From: GCA-2686295 sp964402995
GTDB lineage: Archaea; Nanobdellota; Nanobdellia; Woesearchaeales; GCA-2686295
Length of the DNA: 64,000 nt
Reading direction: 5' to 3'
Assembly: GCA_964402995.1 (NCBI GenBank)
Contig: CAYOEA010000002.1
Location: 79,753 to 143,752 of the forward strand
Positions 34,101 to 42,071 of the stretch are shown piece after piece; positions within the stretch are counted from its first letter, which is position 1; each line of letters opens with the position of its first letter. The translations under genes were made by a program, and so were the position numbers. Below the pieces are notes generated by a model. It was not told the DNA's origin. It searched no databases and was given only the letters and a program-made list of their open reading frames with translations.

Positions 34101-35970
34101 TTATTATACAGGAAATCAACCTGGTGAAGAAGGTGAATTATATGATAGAGTTATAGTTCTAACTCCATCTAATTTAGAAATTTCAATAAACAATTTAAGA
34201 AAATTAAATTTAAGTGAATTTGACACTTTAAATTTTGATATAGGATTTTCAGGCATGGATTTCCCCAATAATATAAGTTTAAATTTTGAGTCTTTATCCA
34301 ATGCTTGCAATTTTAATATTTTTGATTATATAATATATAATTTTTCACAACATAGTAATTTTGAATTACCAATTTTATCAAATGTTTGGTATAGAATATC
34401 AATACCTTTAGATTCTTGTCCAAAAGAAGTGTTGAAAAATTTAATGATAACCACTACAGGAATTGAGCCAAATAAACCTCCTGCCGTTTTCTTAGATAAT
34501 TTCTTTTTATCAAATAGTTCAATTGAAGGGTTTGGCATAAAAAATGATAATTATTATTGTGAAGCTCTTTCAGGTCAATGGTTATCAAGTTTAAATCCAG
34601 ATGCGGATGATTATGATGCTTCTAAATTTGAAACTTGGGGTCCTAACATGTATGCTTGTAATGCGCAATTAAGTTATGGGTGGACAGGAAAACAATGTTG
34701 TGGTTCTTTAACAGAGCAAGATAATTATGGTGAGTATTATGAAGATTTAAATGCAGGTTGTTTTGGCGGATTCACAGTTCAAAATGGTGAACGTTTATCT
34801 GATGTGTTAGGTAATCCAAGTAAAAAACCATATAATAGTTTAATTTATTATGATAATGATTTTTGGACTTGTAATAATGAATCATTTGATGAATTACAAA
34901 CTTCTTGGCTTGGTGTAGGGGGTAGTCCACTTTTAATTCAAAATGAAACTAAAGCTTTAAGTTTTGAAATAAAAGGCGATTGGATGTGTTATTATAATGG
35001 TTGGATGAATTTAACTGAAGCACAAAATAGTGATATGCCAATGCAAATACTCGTTGCAACTATGAAAGAAAAAGGAGAACAAAATGGAGGAAATTATACT
35101 TTATTTTGTGGTAATCAAAGTGTATTAAATAATGCAACTGGCAGATACAATGAGTTTTTTAATGCAGGAGAAAATCCACTTAACAAATATTGTTCATTAA
35201 GAGCAAGTGATGAAGTTTGGATTGGAGCTTTAGTTAATCATGTTGAAATAAATGACTTTTTGAATAAAACAGTAAAAGCATTTTTCTTCCCAGATCACAA
35301 TCTTTCACAAACAAATTTTGAATGCAATGATTTTGGAGGTTTAGGATTTTCAAATCAAGAATTTTATAGACCTTGTCCAAATCAAAGTGATTGGACAAAT
35401 ATAAGTTATAATAAACCATTAGGAATATTAATATTTAACATGGCGGATATGGAAAGTAATGGGGTTCCAAGCAATGCAGGGTTTTTTGAAGTTTTATGGA
35501 TAAAACTATCAAATTTCTTTGAAAGTATATTTGGTTCAGTTCAAGAACAAAGACCTCCAACTCCAATTCCCGCTTCACCAGAAGCTGATGATATAAGCTT
35601 TAATCAATTATACATAGATAATTTTATTACTTCAGATAATAAAAACAAAACTATTATTGGTATGATTGAAACAGTTGATTATGTTAATGGTGGGGAAGTT
35701 CCTGTTATGATCATACAATTTAATGGTTATGATAATGTAACTGATTTAAGAGATTTAGTTGAAGCTTGGATTGAGGAAACAGATAATAGTGCAATACAAT
35801 TAGATTATAATTTAACTAATGATGGTAAAACACAATTCATTGAATTAATAGGAGCTCAAATAAATAATCTTGATTGGAGATATTTAACTGCACAATTTAA
35901 AACATCAGGCGAATTCACATCTGTCACAGGAAATTCTGGAGCTGCAGGTAATAATGGTCAACAGACTTAA
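31132..35970 (+). CDS. Very large secreted Gly-rich, Cys-rich surface protein
   Basis: 1612 residues. Signal peptide at 1-24 (basic MVIKRG, hydrophobic core, SVSAAS cleavage area). Residues about 100-335 are extremely glycine-rich (GGAGGGGGAGAA type) interrupted by short beta-prone stretches (ANLEIHVKNLIME, GRITLYVGVKYTC), suggesting a Gly-rich solenoid. Next comes an Asp-rich calcium-type motif (NDEEDNDNDGLFDMQDDDC), then about 1100 residues with many cysteines and numerous Asn-X-Ser/Thr sites. No catalytic motif or membrane anchor is seen at the C-terminus. A TATA box near 31100 implies leaderless expression. Probably a cell-surface or adhesion protein. Confidence 0.8.
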   Translation: MVIKRGVFFLVLFLFLLSVSVSAASTITCDEEYNLIIGQGDTAKKNCTVSSSQTIDVKKEWSEDDMAPDIADYYAGNLTIKEGVKLWFINSLSPASSSYHKGGKGATGKDEGSNIPGRGASQSILGGAGGDGAKGDETNRGSGGAGGGGGAGAAMFYKGGFGGAGGAGSNEDGCNSPGSGGSGGEPTNAGANLEIHVKNLIMETKSEISVSGQRSGAGTAGTSGCRGGGGGAGAGGSGAGRITLYVGVKYTCESNDCIISAAGGFGGNSGSGGDDDLRKDNMDGSGSGSGGGGNCGEIITYIKLSDTFTTNITPGSPGLVSTNNGAVGVQGADGNCASTVQNEILKETTSPFFEGVELAIYCNDEEDNDNDGLFDMQDDDCWKTPTEGICGDNAGPYQGETQEETFSNLPIPLASAINGVDGCCGDDELYFEDYCKGPKTTCTDFSFDNCPMDLNCVQDVEHNKCVSFLETDSCKGENFNCVNYEGSGGCADELDDLCEGESLPPGDYPCPPGTGSACIECFSEIIDCDGLNEGECTYVNECSWEPSPPGETIILNCSDLNKINCDSSDGVCDWVDVSELSPDEKKQDLFYIDADLNYFCSHDYDNSTLDEPQIIDVKDVNAGWKWWDSKLNRPLTIHTIDHSMYSDNTFTNEIMSNGENWSICNASCEGDCGEGIIGNLDSITAPGGYTMNEMCPYVPIDSTQTNFFGSGYGVEDCIWTLDNDVIVDVCCVSDQYDNDELYVYNKGTVEYINYLEINGEPANYLDLFLLNEDPINGFPERCFSCYDANGELPGTSGQGSNTDPVFVLKDYFNFGSFMGDYTESCEDNQGTLCVENIGTEGYFCNAGYYEIAAKDLDPLQVCCFSESEIGSPEDVCSQESGNEVLSCAEQGGQLIPDEPDVVTCSAEIASNDNLDNFICCRGGIRWIPEVIAFDYSRDICYGEYGNSFFGECCYDTVSCKNVFDSTVISDFDNSNFFTSGSALHTIKSFDYYTGNQPGEEGELYDRVIVLTPSNLEISINNLRKLNLSEFDTLNFDIGFSGMDFPNNISLNFESLSNACNFNIFDYIIYNFSQHSNFELPILSNVWYRISIPLDSCPKEVLKNLMITTTGIEPNKPPAVFLDNFFLSNSSIEGFGIKNDNYYCEALSGQWLSSLNPDADDYDASKFETWGPNMYACNAQLSYGWTGKQCCGSLTEQDNYGEYYEDLNAGCFGGFTVQNGERLSDVLGNPSKKPYNSLIYYDNDFWTCNNESFDELQTSWLGVGGSPLLIQNETKALSFEIKGDWMCYYNGWMNLTEAQNSDMPMQILVATMKEKGEQNGGNYTLFCGNQSVLNNATGRYNEFFNAGENPLNKYCSLRASDEVWIGALVNHVEINDFLNKTVKAFFFPDHNLSQTNFECNDFGGLGFSNQEFYRPCPNQSDWTNISYNKPLGILIFNMADMESNGVPSNAGFFEVLWIKLSNFFESIFGSVQEQRPPTPIPASPEADDISFNQLYIDNFITSDNKNKTIIGMIETVDYVNGGEVPVMIIQFNGYDNVTDLRDLVEAWIEETDNSAIQLDYNLTNDGKTQFIELIGAQINNLDWRYLTAQFKTSGEFTSVTGNSGAAGNNGQQT

Positions 35971-36011
35971 TTAAATAATTATATAAACAAGTAGTTCTAT
36001 AGTTTATTAAA

Positions 36012-36866
36012 ATGAGAGATGCTAAATTTGCCGGATTATTCTATGAAAAACTTGAATCTAGTTTGAATCAACAAATAACAAAATGTTTCTTAGATGAAAG
36101 AGGCCCTGGTGCTTTACCATCAGAAGCTAAAAATCAAAACATAAAAGCGATTATAGCACCTCATGCTGGTTATTCATACTCTGGTCCTTGTGCTGCTTGG
36201 TCATATAAAGATTTAGGTGAAATGGAAATGCCTGATTTATTTATTTTAATTGGACCAAGTCATACATCCAATCAATCAGGATACTCAAATGAGACCTTTG
36301 TAACGCCTTTCGGGTTTACTCGAGTAGATCAACAGTTCGCACGAGAACTAGGCGAAAAAGGCTCTATAAAGCAGAATGAAGCAATACATGTTGATGAACA
36401 TTCTTTAGAAGTTCAAATTCCTTTCTTACAATTCATTTACAAGAAGCAAATTGAAAAAATTAAAATTTTACCAATGCTAATTGGAGAAGATACTGATTTG
36501 AGTAAATTAGCTTTAGATTTGAAAGAAACAATAGTTGACACAGGAAAGAAAGTTGTATTTATTATTAGTTCAGATTTTACTCATTATGGACGAGATTATC
36601 ATTATGCACCTTTCTCAGATAATATAAAACAAAGAATATATGATTTAGATGGAAAAGCAATTGATCATATAAAAAATCAAGATGAAAAAGAATTCTCAAA
36701 ATATGTTTATGATACAATGATGACTCTTTGTGGTGCTTTACCTATTTCTTTACTTTTAAAAACAGTCAATGCTAAAGATGTAAAGTTAAATCAGTATTAT
36801 GTTTCAGGAGATTTAGCTAATAATTATAAGAATAGTGTTAGTTATGCAAGTTTGACTTTTAGATAA
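36012..36866 (+). CDS. MEMO1 family protein (AmmeMemoRadiSam system protein B)
   Basis: 284 residues. Related to extradiol dioxygenases. Conserved histidine-bearing motifs: IIAPHAGYSYSGPCAAWSYK, LIGPSHTSN, HVDEHSLEVQIPFLQ and IISSDFTHYG. Archaeal homologues occur with AMMECR1 and a radical SAM protein, but neither partner is beside it here. It ends in an eight-base overlap with the convergent ABC permease. Biochemical role unknown. Confidence 0.93.
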   Translation: MRDAKFAGLFYEKLESSLNQQITKCFLDERGPGALPSEAKNQNIKAIIAPHAGYSYSGPCAAWSYKDLGEMEMPDLFILIGPSHTSNQSGYSNETFVTPFGFTRVDQQFARELGEKGSIKQNEAIHVDEHSLEVQIPFLQFIYKKQIEKIKILPMLIGEDTDLSKLALDLKETIVDTGKKVVFIISSDFTHYGRDYHYAPFSDNIKQRIYDLDGKAIDHIKNQDEKEFSKYVYDTMMTLCGALPISLLLKTVNAKDVKLNQYYVSGDLANNYKNSVSYASLTFR

Positions 36867-38838
36867 AACCTAAAAATTTCTTTTTCTTAGGATTTTTTTC
36901 TTTATCTATTTTTTTCTTTAAATGATCAATCATTTGTTGTTGATTACTGAATCTTAATTTCCATCCGAGTTTGCGTTCTTTTAGAATTTTACTTGTCCAG
37001 TCTGCAAATATATTATTTTTTTCAATATGTTCATTAAATTCTTTATCTGAAATATGTTCAAGTAAAGATACAAGGTGTTTTTTGTTTTTAATACAATACC
37101 CACCAACTTTTAAGTAACAATCTTCAGGTAAATAAACTCTATTTGTTTTTCCACTCATAAAAGTTTTACTGAACAATTTAGTTCTTGAAAGTTTATTAAT
37201 TATAAATACTAAAGCAATTAATATGGCTAAAAATAAACCTAACGCTAAAAGTTCATTTAATGATTCTAAAAATGAGAATTCAAACAAAAATGACTTTTTT
37301 AATAATTCTGATGAAATGATAAATGGATTATATCTAATTAATTGTTTAATAGTGTGAGACATTGATTCTATTGGTAAGATGAAGTTTGATAAAAGCAATA
37401 ATATGCTACCAATTGATATGGATAACATAGTATTTGATTCTTGGGTTTTTGCAATGTATCCTATAATCATACCTATTAAAATGAATACAGTTATCGTAAA
37501 AATAATTATTAATGCTGAGACCCAAAAGTTATCTAAAATGGTGTTTTCGATAAAGAAATAAGACAATATTAGTATGATTAATACTTGTACAAACATGATG
37601 ATAAAACTAGTTATGAATGTTGTAAGAATAAAGAAATTTTCTTTTGTAGGTGTTATGAAGTTTCTAAAGAATGCTTTAGAATGTTTTTCCATCATAATTA
37701 AATTACTTGAAATCATAATTCCAATAAACATTATAATTAAAGTTAAGATGTAAGGAAACATGAAGATAAGTTGATTGGTTTCAGAAACAATAGGTTTAAT
37801 TTCTGTTTTAATTGGACTTACAATATCTCCTGCATCAACAATATCAATACTTTCTAAATTAGCATTTGTTTTTTCAAGTTTTCCTTTAAGTTCGTCAAGA
37901 TTATTTCTTATACTTGAAAGAGAAGATTTTATTTCATTAAGTTTTGAAATGACTTCCACGTTTTTAGTTTTTTGTTCAGATAATTTAGCTTTTAGATTAT
38001 CAACTTTTTCAGTTGCATTAGAAACTAAATTTGTGAATTCTTCATAATTAATATCTGTTGAATTATCGATCCGATTAATATCTTCTTTTAGTTCATTAAG
38101 TTCATCTTTGAAAGTTGTCGCATTACCAACTTCATCTGCAAAATCAAGTCCTTCAACAATTGCTGAATTTCCTTTACTCCATAAACTATCTGCATTTGTT
38201 TTCAGTAATTTTCCTTGAGAATTTATATCTTCAAGATTAATATCGCCACCTTGAAAATCAATATCTGAAGATTTATCTTTAGCTTCTCCAACATTGCCTG
38301 AAATAATATCTATACTAGATTTAAGAGTTATACTTGATAAGATATAATCATCAACATCTTTTTTAGTTGAAGTAATTTTTGTTAACAAAACTTGTGTTAA
38401 ATCTTTACTTAATTCTTCAGTTTTAATATTGAATTTTTCCGAAACAAAACCAATTATTTGATAAACAAAATTGGTTCTAGAATAATCTACATAAAATTTG
38501 ATATTGTTTTTATCTTGATTTCCTATTTCAAAACCTGATTGGAATACTATGCATGTATGACTTGCACCTTCTTTAATTTTTGAAATACAATCTTCTTCTG
38601 TTTCATGAGTTAAAATATTATAATTTTTATCTCTTAATTCATCCATGAATGATTCAATAAGAGAATTATTTCCATCAGGAGAATAATATCCAACAGTTAA
38701 TTCAAATGATGTTGGTTTATTTAATGCTAAAGCAACAAGTAAAATAATTAGAAGCGGTCCTAAAATAACTATAACTGCTGAAGTTTTAGTTCTAATTAAA
38801 AGTTTCAAGTTTTTAATTATAGTTTTACTGAATTTCAT
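36859..38838 (-). CDS. ABC-2 type exporter permease with large external coiled-coil domain
   Basis: 659 residues. One N-terminal membrane helix (about 15-35), an external region of about 320 residues containing a long coiled coil (about 240-340), then five or six C-terminal membrane helices (about 350-560), the layout of YhgE/ABC-2 permeases. The C-terminal soluble part of about 90 residues is Lys-rich. It is coupled to the ATPase gene at 38894 through a 20-codon micro-ORF. Substrate unknown. Confidence 0.85.
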   Translation of the reverse strand: MKFSKTIIKNLKLLIRTKTSAVIVILGPLLIILLVALALNKPTSFELTVGYYSPDGNNSLIESFMDELRDKNYNILTHETEEDCISKIKEGASHTCIVFQSGFEIGNQDKNNIKFYVDYSRTNFVYQIIGFVSEKFNIKTEELSKDLTQVLLTKITSTKKDVDDYILSSITLKSSIDIISGNVGEAKDKSSDIDFQGGDINLEDINSQGKLLKTNADSLWSKGNSAIVEGLDFADEVGNATTFKDELNELKEDINRIDNSTDINYEEFTNLVSNATEKVDNLKAKLSEQKTKNVEVISKLNEIKSSLSSIRNNLDELKGKLEKTNANLESIDIVDAGDIVSPIKTEIKPIVSETNQLIFMFPYILTLIIMFIGIMISSNLIMMEKHSKAFFRNFITPTKENFFILTTFITSFIIMFVQVLIILILSYFFIENTILDNFWVSALIIIFTITVFILIGMIIGYIAKTQESNTMLSISIGSILLLLSNFILPIESMSHTIKQLIRYNPFIISSELLKKSFLFEFSFLESLNELLALGLFLAILIALVFIINKLSRTKLFSKTFMSGKTNRVYLPEDCYLKVGGYCIKNKKHLVSLLEHISDKEFNEHIEKNNIFADWTSKILKERKLGWKLRFSNQQQMIDHLKKKIDKEKNPKKKKFLGFI

Positions 38839-38897
38839 AATTTTCCCTCTAGAAAATCATGGCTTTCCAAAAACTTTTTAGTTTTAGTAAATTTCAT
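38835..38897 (-). CDS. Candidate 20-residue micro-ORF between ABC genes
   Basis: Encodes MKFTKTKKFLESHDFLEGKL. Its ATG overlaps the stop of the ATPase gene as ATGA, and its own stop overlaps the ATG of the permease as ATGA, so it bridges the gap in a form suited to termination-reinitiation. Its first residues (MKFTKT) mimic the permease start (MKFSKT), suggesting an origin by local duplication. Its last codons contain the SD-like GAGGG of the permease. It could be a translated coupler, a small peptide or only a spacer. Confidence 0.45.
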   Translation of the reverse strand: MKFTKTKKFLESHDFLEGKL

Positions 38898-39880
38898 TTT
38901 TTATTTTTTTTATCTTCTTCTTTAGATAAATTAATGAAAATTTTATCTAAGTTAGGTCTTCCAATTTTTAAGTCAATTACTTGTTCTTTTGTTTTTTCAA
39001 GGATTGGAAATAATTGATGGAAAACTTTTTGAGGATTTTCAGTATAAATAACTAATTCTGAACCTCTAATTTCAGTTTTTTCAATGTATTTTTTTGCAAG
39101 TTTATCTAAAATTGGTTTATAGTTTCCTGGATAAGATTCAAGACAAATTTCTTGAATTTTTGAATATTTATTTTTAATAGCATCAGGACTTCCAACTTCA
39201 ATAACTTTTTTATCTTTTATAATTGCAATTCGAGTACATAGCTGTTCAAGTTCTGCTAAATGGTGACTTGCTAAAATAATCGTTGTTCCTTTTTTATTTA
39301 TTTTTCTTATTAAGTCCCAAATATGATCTCTAAGAATTGGATCTAAGTCTGCAGTTGGTTCGTCAAGAACTAAAACTTTTGGATCATGAATTAGTGAGCA
39401 TGCAATATCAAGCCTTCTTTCCATACCACCAGATAAATTTTTTGCAAGTAAGTTTTCATAATTTTTAAGATCCATTAAATTTAGTAAAGTGTCAATATTT
39501 GATTCAAGCGCATCTTTTGATAAATTATATAGTGAACCAAAATAGTTTAGATTTTCTCTTAAAGTTAATTGTTTATAGAAAGATGGTTGTTGTGAAGCAT
39601 AACCATAAAGACGTTTTATTTCTTGTTGTTTCTTAAAAACAGAACGAAAAGTCATAGCTTTTTGGAAATCCAATAAATGTTCAAATCTGAATAATACATC
39701 TCCTTGATCAGGTTTTACAAAACCAATAATAGTATTTAGAAGAGTTGTTTTACCTGAACCGCTAGCACCTATAATTCCAAATATTTCTCCTTTTTTAATT
39801 TCAAAACTAATATTATCTAGAATGATTCTATCATCATATCTTTTCACAAGATTTTGAATTTTAAAAATAGGTTCAGTCAT
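38894..39880 (-). CDS. ABC transporter ATP-binding protein
   Basis: 328 residues. Walker A GASGSGKTTLL, Q-loop YGYASQQPSFY, signature LSGGMERRLDIACSL, Walker B VLVLDEPTADLDP and the switch histidine in ILASHHLAELEQ are intact. The C-terminal extension of about 90 residues is typical of drug- or lipid-type exporters. It pairs with the permease at 36859. The upstream 281-base gap holds an inverted repeat AAGACAT/ATGTCTT (39923 and 39974). Confidence 0.94.
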   Translation of the reverse strand: MTEPIFKIQNLVKRYDDRIILDNISFEIKKGEIFGIIGASGSGKTTLLNTIIGFVKPDQGDVLFRFEHLLDFQKAMTFRSVFKKQQEIKRLYGYASQQPSFYKQLTLRENLNYFGSLYNLSKDALESNIDTLLNLMDLKNYENLLAKNLSGGMERRLDIACSLIHDPKVLVLDEPTADLDPILRDHIWDLIRKINKKGTTIILASHHLAELEQLCTRIAIIKDKKVIEVGSPDAIKNKYSKIQEICLESYPGNYKPILDKLAKKYIEKTEIRGSELVIYTENPQKVFHQLFPILEKTKEQVIDLKIGRPNLDKIFINLSKEEDKKNKK

Positions 39881-40133
39881 TTTTGAATTTTGTAATTGTC
39901 ATAAGGTTATAATCCAACCCCTAAGACATTTCTTGAGTTATTTTTTTTATTAGACAATAAAACACCTCTTTTTATGTCTTGCTGAGCTCTATTTATTTAA
40001 AAATTAAGAGTATATAAATCTTCTTAAAACAAAATAATTTTTTATTAACATTTTTTTTTAAAATGTTTCAGGTTTTGATTTTGATTTTTTTTAAGTTTAC
40101 GTTTTTTGAAATTCCTTCTAAAACACCATTAAT

Positions 40134-40143
40134 TTTATAAATA
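40134..40143 (+). promoter_or_regulatory. TATA box of RNase P RNA
   Basis: TTTATAAATA about 24-28 bases upstream of the inferred 5' end of the RNase P RNA near 40162. Confidence 0.65.
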
Positions 40144-40161
40144 AATAATCTGTTCTATTAT

Positions 40162-40472
40162 ATGTAGGATAGTAATTAGCTATCGGTTGTTTGTCAACTG
40201 AGGAAAGTCCGCCCACAATAAAAGGTCACTTCTGTTATGGAAGACTCTTAATAAGAGTGGCTACGGCTCAGAAACGATACCGCTCATAAATGCTTAAGGA
40301 TGATGTGGTGAAGCAATAGGTGACTGTTGTGAGAACCTGCTGACGAGTTTATGTTGTTGGATGAAACGGCAAGTCCTGACTTGTGCAAGTCAAAATGGCG
40401 CTAAGTAGAATGCTAATAAAAACTGTCTGTTTAACAGAGTTTTACATAAGGCGGCTTATCGCTATTCTACAA
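40162..40472 (+). ncRNA. rnpB: RNase P RNA, archaeal type
   Basis: No protein frame, but the universal conserved regions are present: GAGGAAAGTCCGCCC near 40201, CAGAAACGATACCGC near 40269, and the 3' AAGGCGGCTTATCG near 40448. The ends pair as helix P1: GTAGGATAG (40164-40172) with CTATTCTAC (40462-40470), including one G-U pair. Length is about 310 nucleotides. It processes tRNA 5' ends with the p29 and p30 proteins encoded elsewhere in the window. Sec61-beta follows 23 bases downstream and may share its transcript. Confidence 0.95.
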
Positions 40473-40494
40473 CACAATTTTTAAGAGGATTAAA

Positions 40495-40650
40495 ATGGGT
40501 AGAAAAGATAAAGTAAGTATGCCTTCATCAGGTGCAGGTATTACAAGATATTTTGATGATTATAAATCAAAAATAGAATTTAAACCAGAATGGATTATAG
40601 TTTTAGTGATTTTAGTTATCATCATAGAAATAATCCTTCATATGAGTTAA
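40495..40650 (+). CDS. Preprotein translocase subunit Sec61-beta (SecG-like)
   Basis: 51 residues: a polar N-terminus with MPSSGAGITRYFDDYKSKIE, the Sec-beta signature (MPsSGAGLxRyf), then one membrane helix (WIIVLVILVIIIEIILHM). This non-essential third subunit of the SecYE channel is tail-anchored. It lies between RNase P RNA and NAC. Confidence 0.93.
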   Translation: MGRKDKVSMPSSGAGITRYFDDYKSKIEFKPEWIIVLVILVIIIEIILHMS

Positions 40651-40667
40651 ATTATAGGTGAAAAAAA

Positions 40668-41006
40668 ATGTTTCCAGGTATGAATCCACGTCAAATGAAG
40701 CAGATGATGAAAAAAGTTGGTATGCAACAAGATGAACTTGATGTTGTCCAAGTAGTTTTCAAACTGCGAGATAGAGAATTAGTAATTGATAATCCAAGTG
40801 TTTCAAAAATAAACATGATGGGACAAGAAACATTTCAAGTTGGTGGCGAAGTTAGAGAACAATCTTTAGACACTATGCCTGATATATCTGAAGAAGATAT
40901 TCAAACTGTTGTTGATCAAACACAATGTAGTGTTGAAGAAGCAAAAAAAGCACTTGATGAATCTGAAGGAGATTTAGCAGTTGCAATAATGAGTTTGAAG
41001 GCATAA
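40668..41006 (+). CDS. nac: Nascent polypeptide-associated complex protein (archaeal NAC)
   Basis: 112 residues. N-terminal MNPRQMKQMMKKVGMQQDEL, a NAC domain (about 28-65) and a C-terminal UBA domain (EEDIQTVVDQTQCSVEEAKK, then GDLAVAIMSLK). The archaeal homodimer binds ribosomes and emerging chains. It follows Sec61-beta by 17 bases, a cluster concerned with nascent-protein handling. Confidence 0.96.
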   Translation: MFPGMNPRQMKQMMKKVGMQQDELDVVQVVFKLRDRELVIDNPSVSKINMMGQETFQVGGEVREQSLDTMPDISEEDIQTVVDQTQCSVEEAKKALDESEGDLAVAIMSLKA

Positions 41007-41067
41007 TTTTAACAAAATCTTATGTGCTCGATAAGTTTATATATTCACAAATCTATATGATGATACA

Positions 41068-41553
41068 ATGGAAGAGTTTCAAAGTTTAATTGAATATGCT
41101 AAGAAAAGAATCAGGATAGCAGATCACATGCTAATTATGACTTATCCATTGGTAAAAGATCCTAAAATTTTATTATCTGTCATGGATAATGTTTTTTTAT
41201 CATTATCAAGTTCAATAAATTCAATTGTTACTTATGAACGTTTGTTTAAACGAATACCTGTTTCAAACGATAATTTTGATTCAAGGTTTGCAGTTTTTCG
41301 TTCAAAAATAGTTGATCGATATAAAATTAATAAAGAATATATTACTTTAATTCAAGAAGTAAATTCAATCCTTAAAGAGCATAAGAAAAGTCCTGTTGAG
41401 TTTTCAAGACAAAATAAGTTTGTTATTTGTTCGGAAAATTATAGACTAAAAACAATAGGTGTGCCTGATTTGAAGAAAACAATTATAAAAACAAAGTTAT
41501 TTATCTCAGAAATTGAGAGGTTGGTGAGCAAAAATGCAGGAATATTTAAATGA
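41068..41553 (+). CDS. Helical protein of unknown function, first of a pair
   Basis: 161 residues, predicted all-helical. The first half (SLIEYAKKRIRIADHMLIMT, then PKILLSVMDNVFLSLSSSI) resembles the same region of the next gene, with which it overlaps by 20 bases. The fold could be HEPN-like, but no RxxxxH catalytic motif is evident. TATA-like GTTTATATATTC lies about 30 bases before the ATG, so the mRNA is nearly leaderless. Confidence 0.7.
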   Translation: MEEFQSLIEYAKKRIRIADHMLIMTYPLVKDPKILLSVMDNVFLSLSSSINSIVTYERLFKRIPVSNDNFDSRFAVFRSKIVDRYKINKEYITLIQEVNSILKEHKKSPVEFSRQNKFVICSENYRLKTIGVPDLKKTIIKTKLFISEIERLVSKNAGIFK

Positions 41554-42001
41554 TGCAAAAGAAGAATTAAAACGATTAGATCATTCAATTTATGTTAGTT
41601 TGAAATATACTAGAACTGTTGATGTATTCATGAATATTATTTCCAGTATGGTTGATGCTTATGATTGTATGCTTGATGCAGTTTTAGAGTTTGCAAGAGA
41701 AAAGAATTTAATTATTGATATTCCTTCTTCTCCAAGGGAAAAAGGGGAATTAATCAAAGAAACATTTGATGATGAAGTTATTCGTGATAATGTGAATCTT
41801 TATTTTCTTTTAAGAAAACTTTCAAAATCAGTTCCTGAGCGAGCAAATGAATATAGGCGAAATGTAACTATGACTGCATATATAGATAATCGTAAAGAAA
41901 TAGTAAATATTGACATCGCAACTGAATATTATCATTTTCAAAGAGAATTTTTAGATTATATTCATAGTTTAATTGTTAATAGTACCGATAATTCTGATTA
42001 A
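41534..42001 (+). CDS. Helical protein of unknown function, second of a pair
   Basis: 155 residues. N-terminal LNDAKEELKRLDHSIYVSLK and DVFMNIISSMVDAYDCMLDA align in pattern with the preceding protein, suggesting paralogues that may form a heterodimer. The overlap of 20 bases suggests coupled translation. The C-terminal half has YRRNVTMTAYIDNRKEIVNI, perhaps a short beta hairpin. No enzyme motif recognised. Confidence 0.7.
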   Translation: MQEYLNDAKEELKRLDHSIYVSLKYTRTVDVFMNIISSMVDAYDCMLDAVLEFAREKNLIIDIPSSPREKGELIKETFDDEVIRDNVNLYFLLRKLSKSVPERANEYRRNVTMTAYIDNRKEIVNIDIATEYYHFQREFLDYIHSLIVNSTDNSD

Positions 42002-42071
42002 TTTTTTTCACTTTCTAATTTTTATTTATAGAGAAAGATTTAAATATGAAACACACTTAACCATAGTTAAG

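Noticed and set aside
34116..34538. Minus-strand frames inside the surface protein gene
   Set aside because: Antisense shadows in a gene with continuous signal-peptide-led coding; no family similarity visible.
39913..39940. Possible ORB-like sequence with AGGGGTT on the minus strand upstream of the ABC ATPase
   Set aside because: The TTCCA/TGGAA dyad is missing and spacing to the G-string is wrong.
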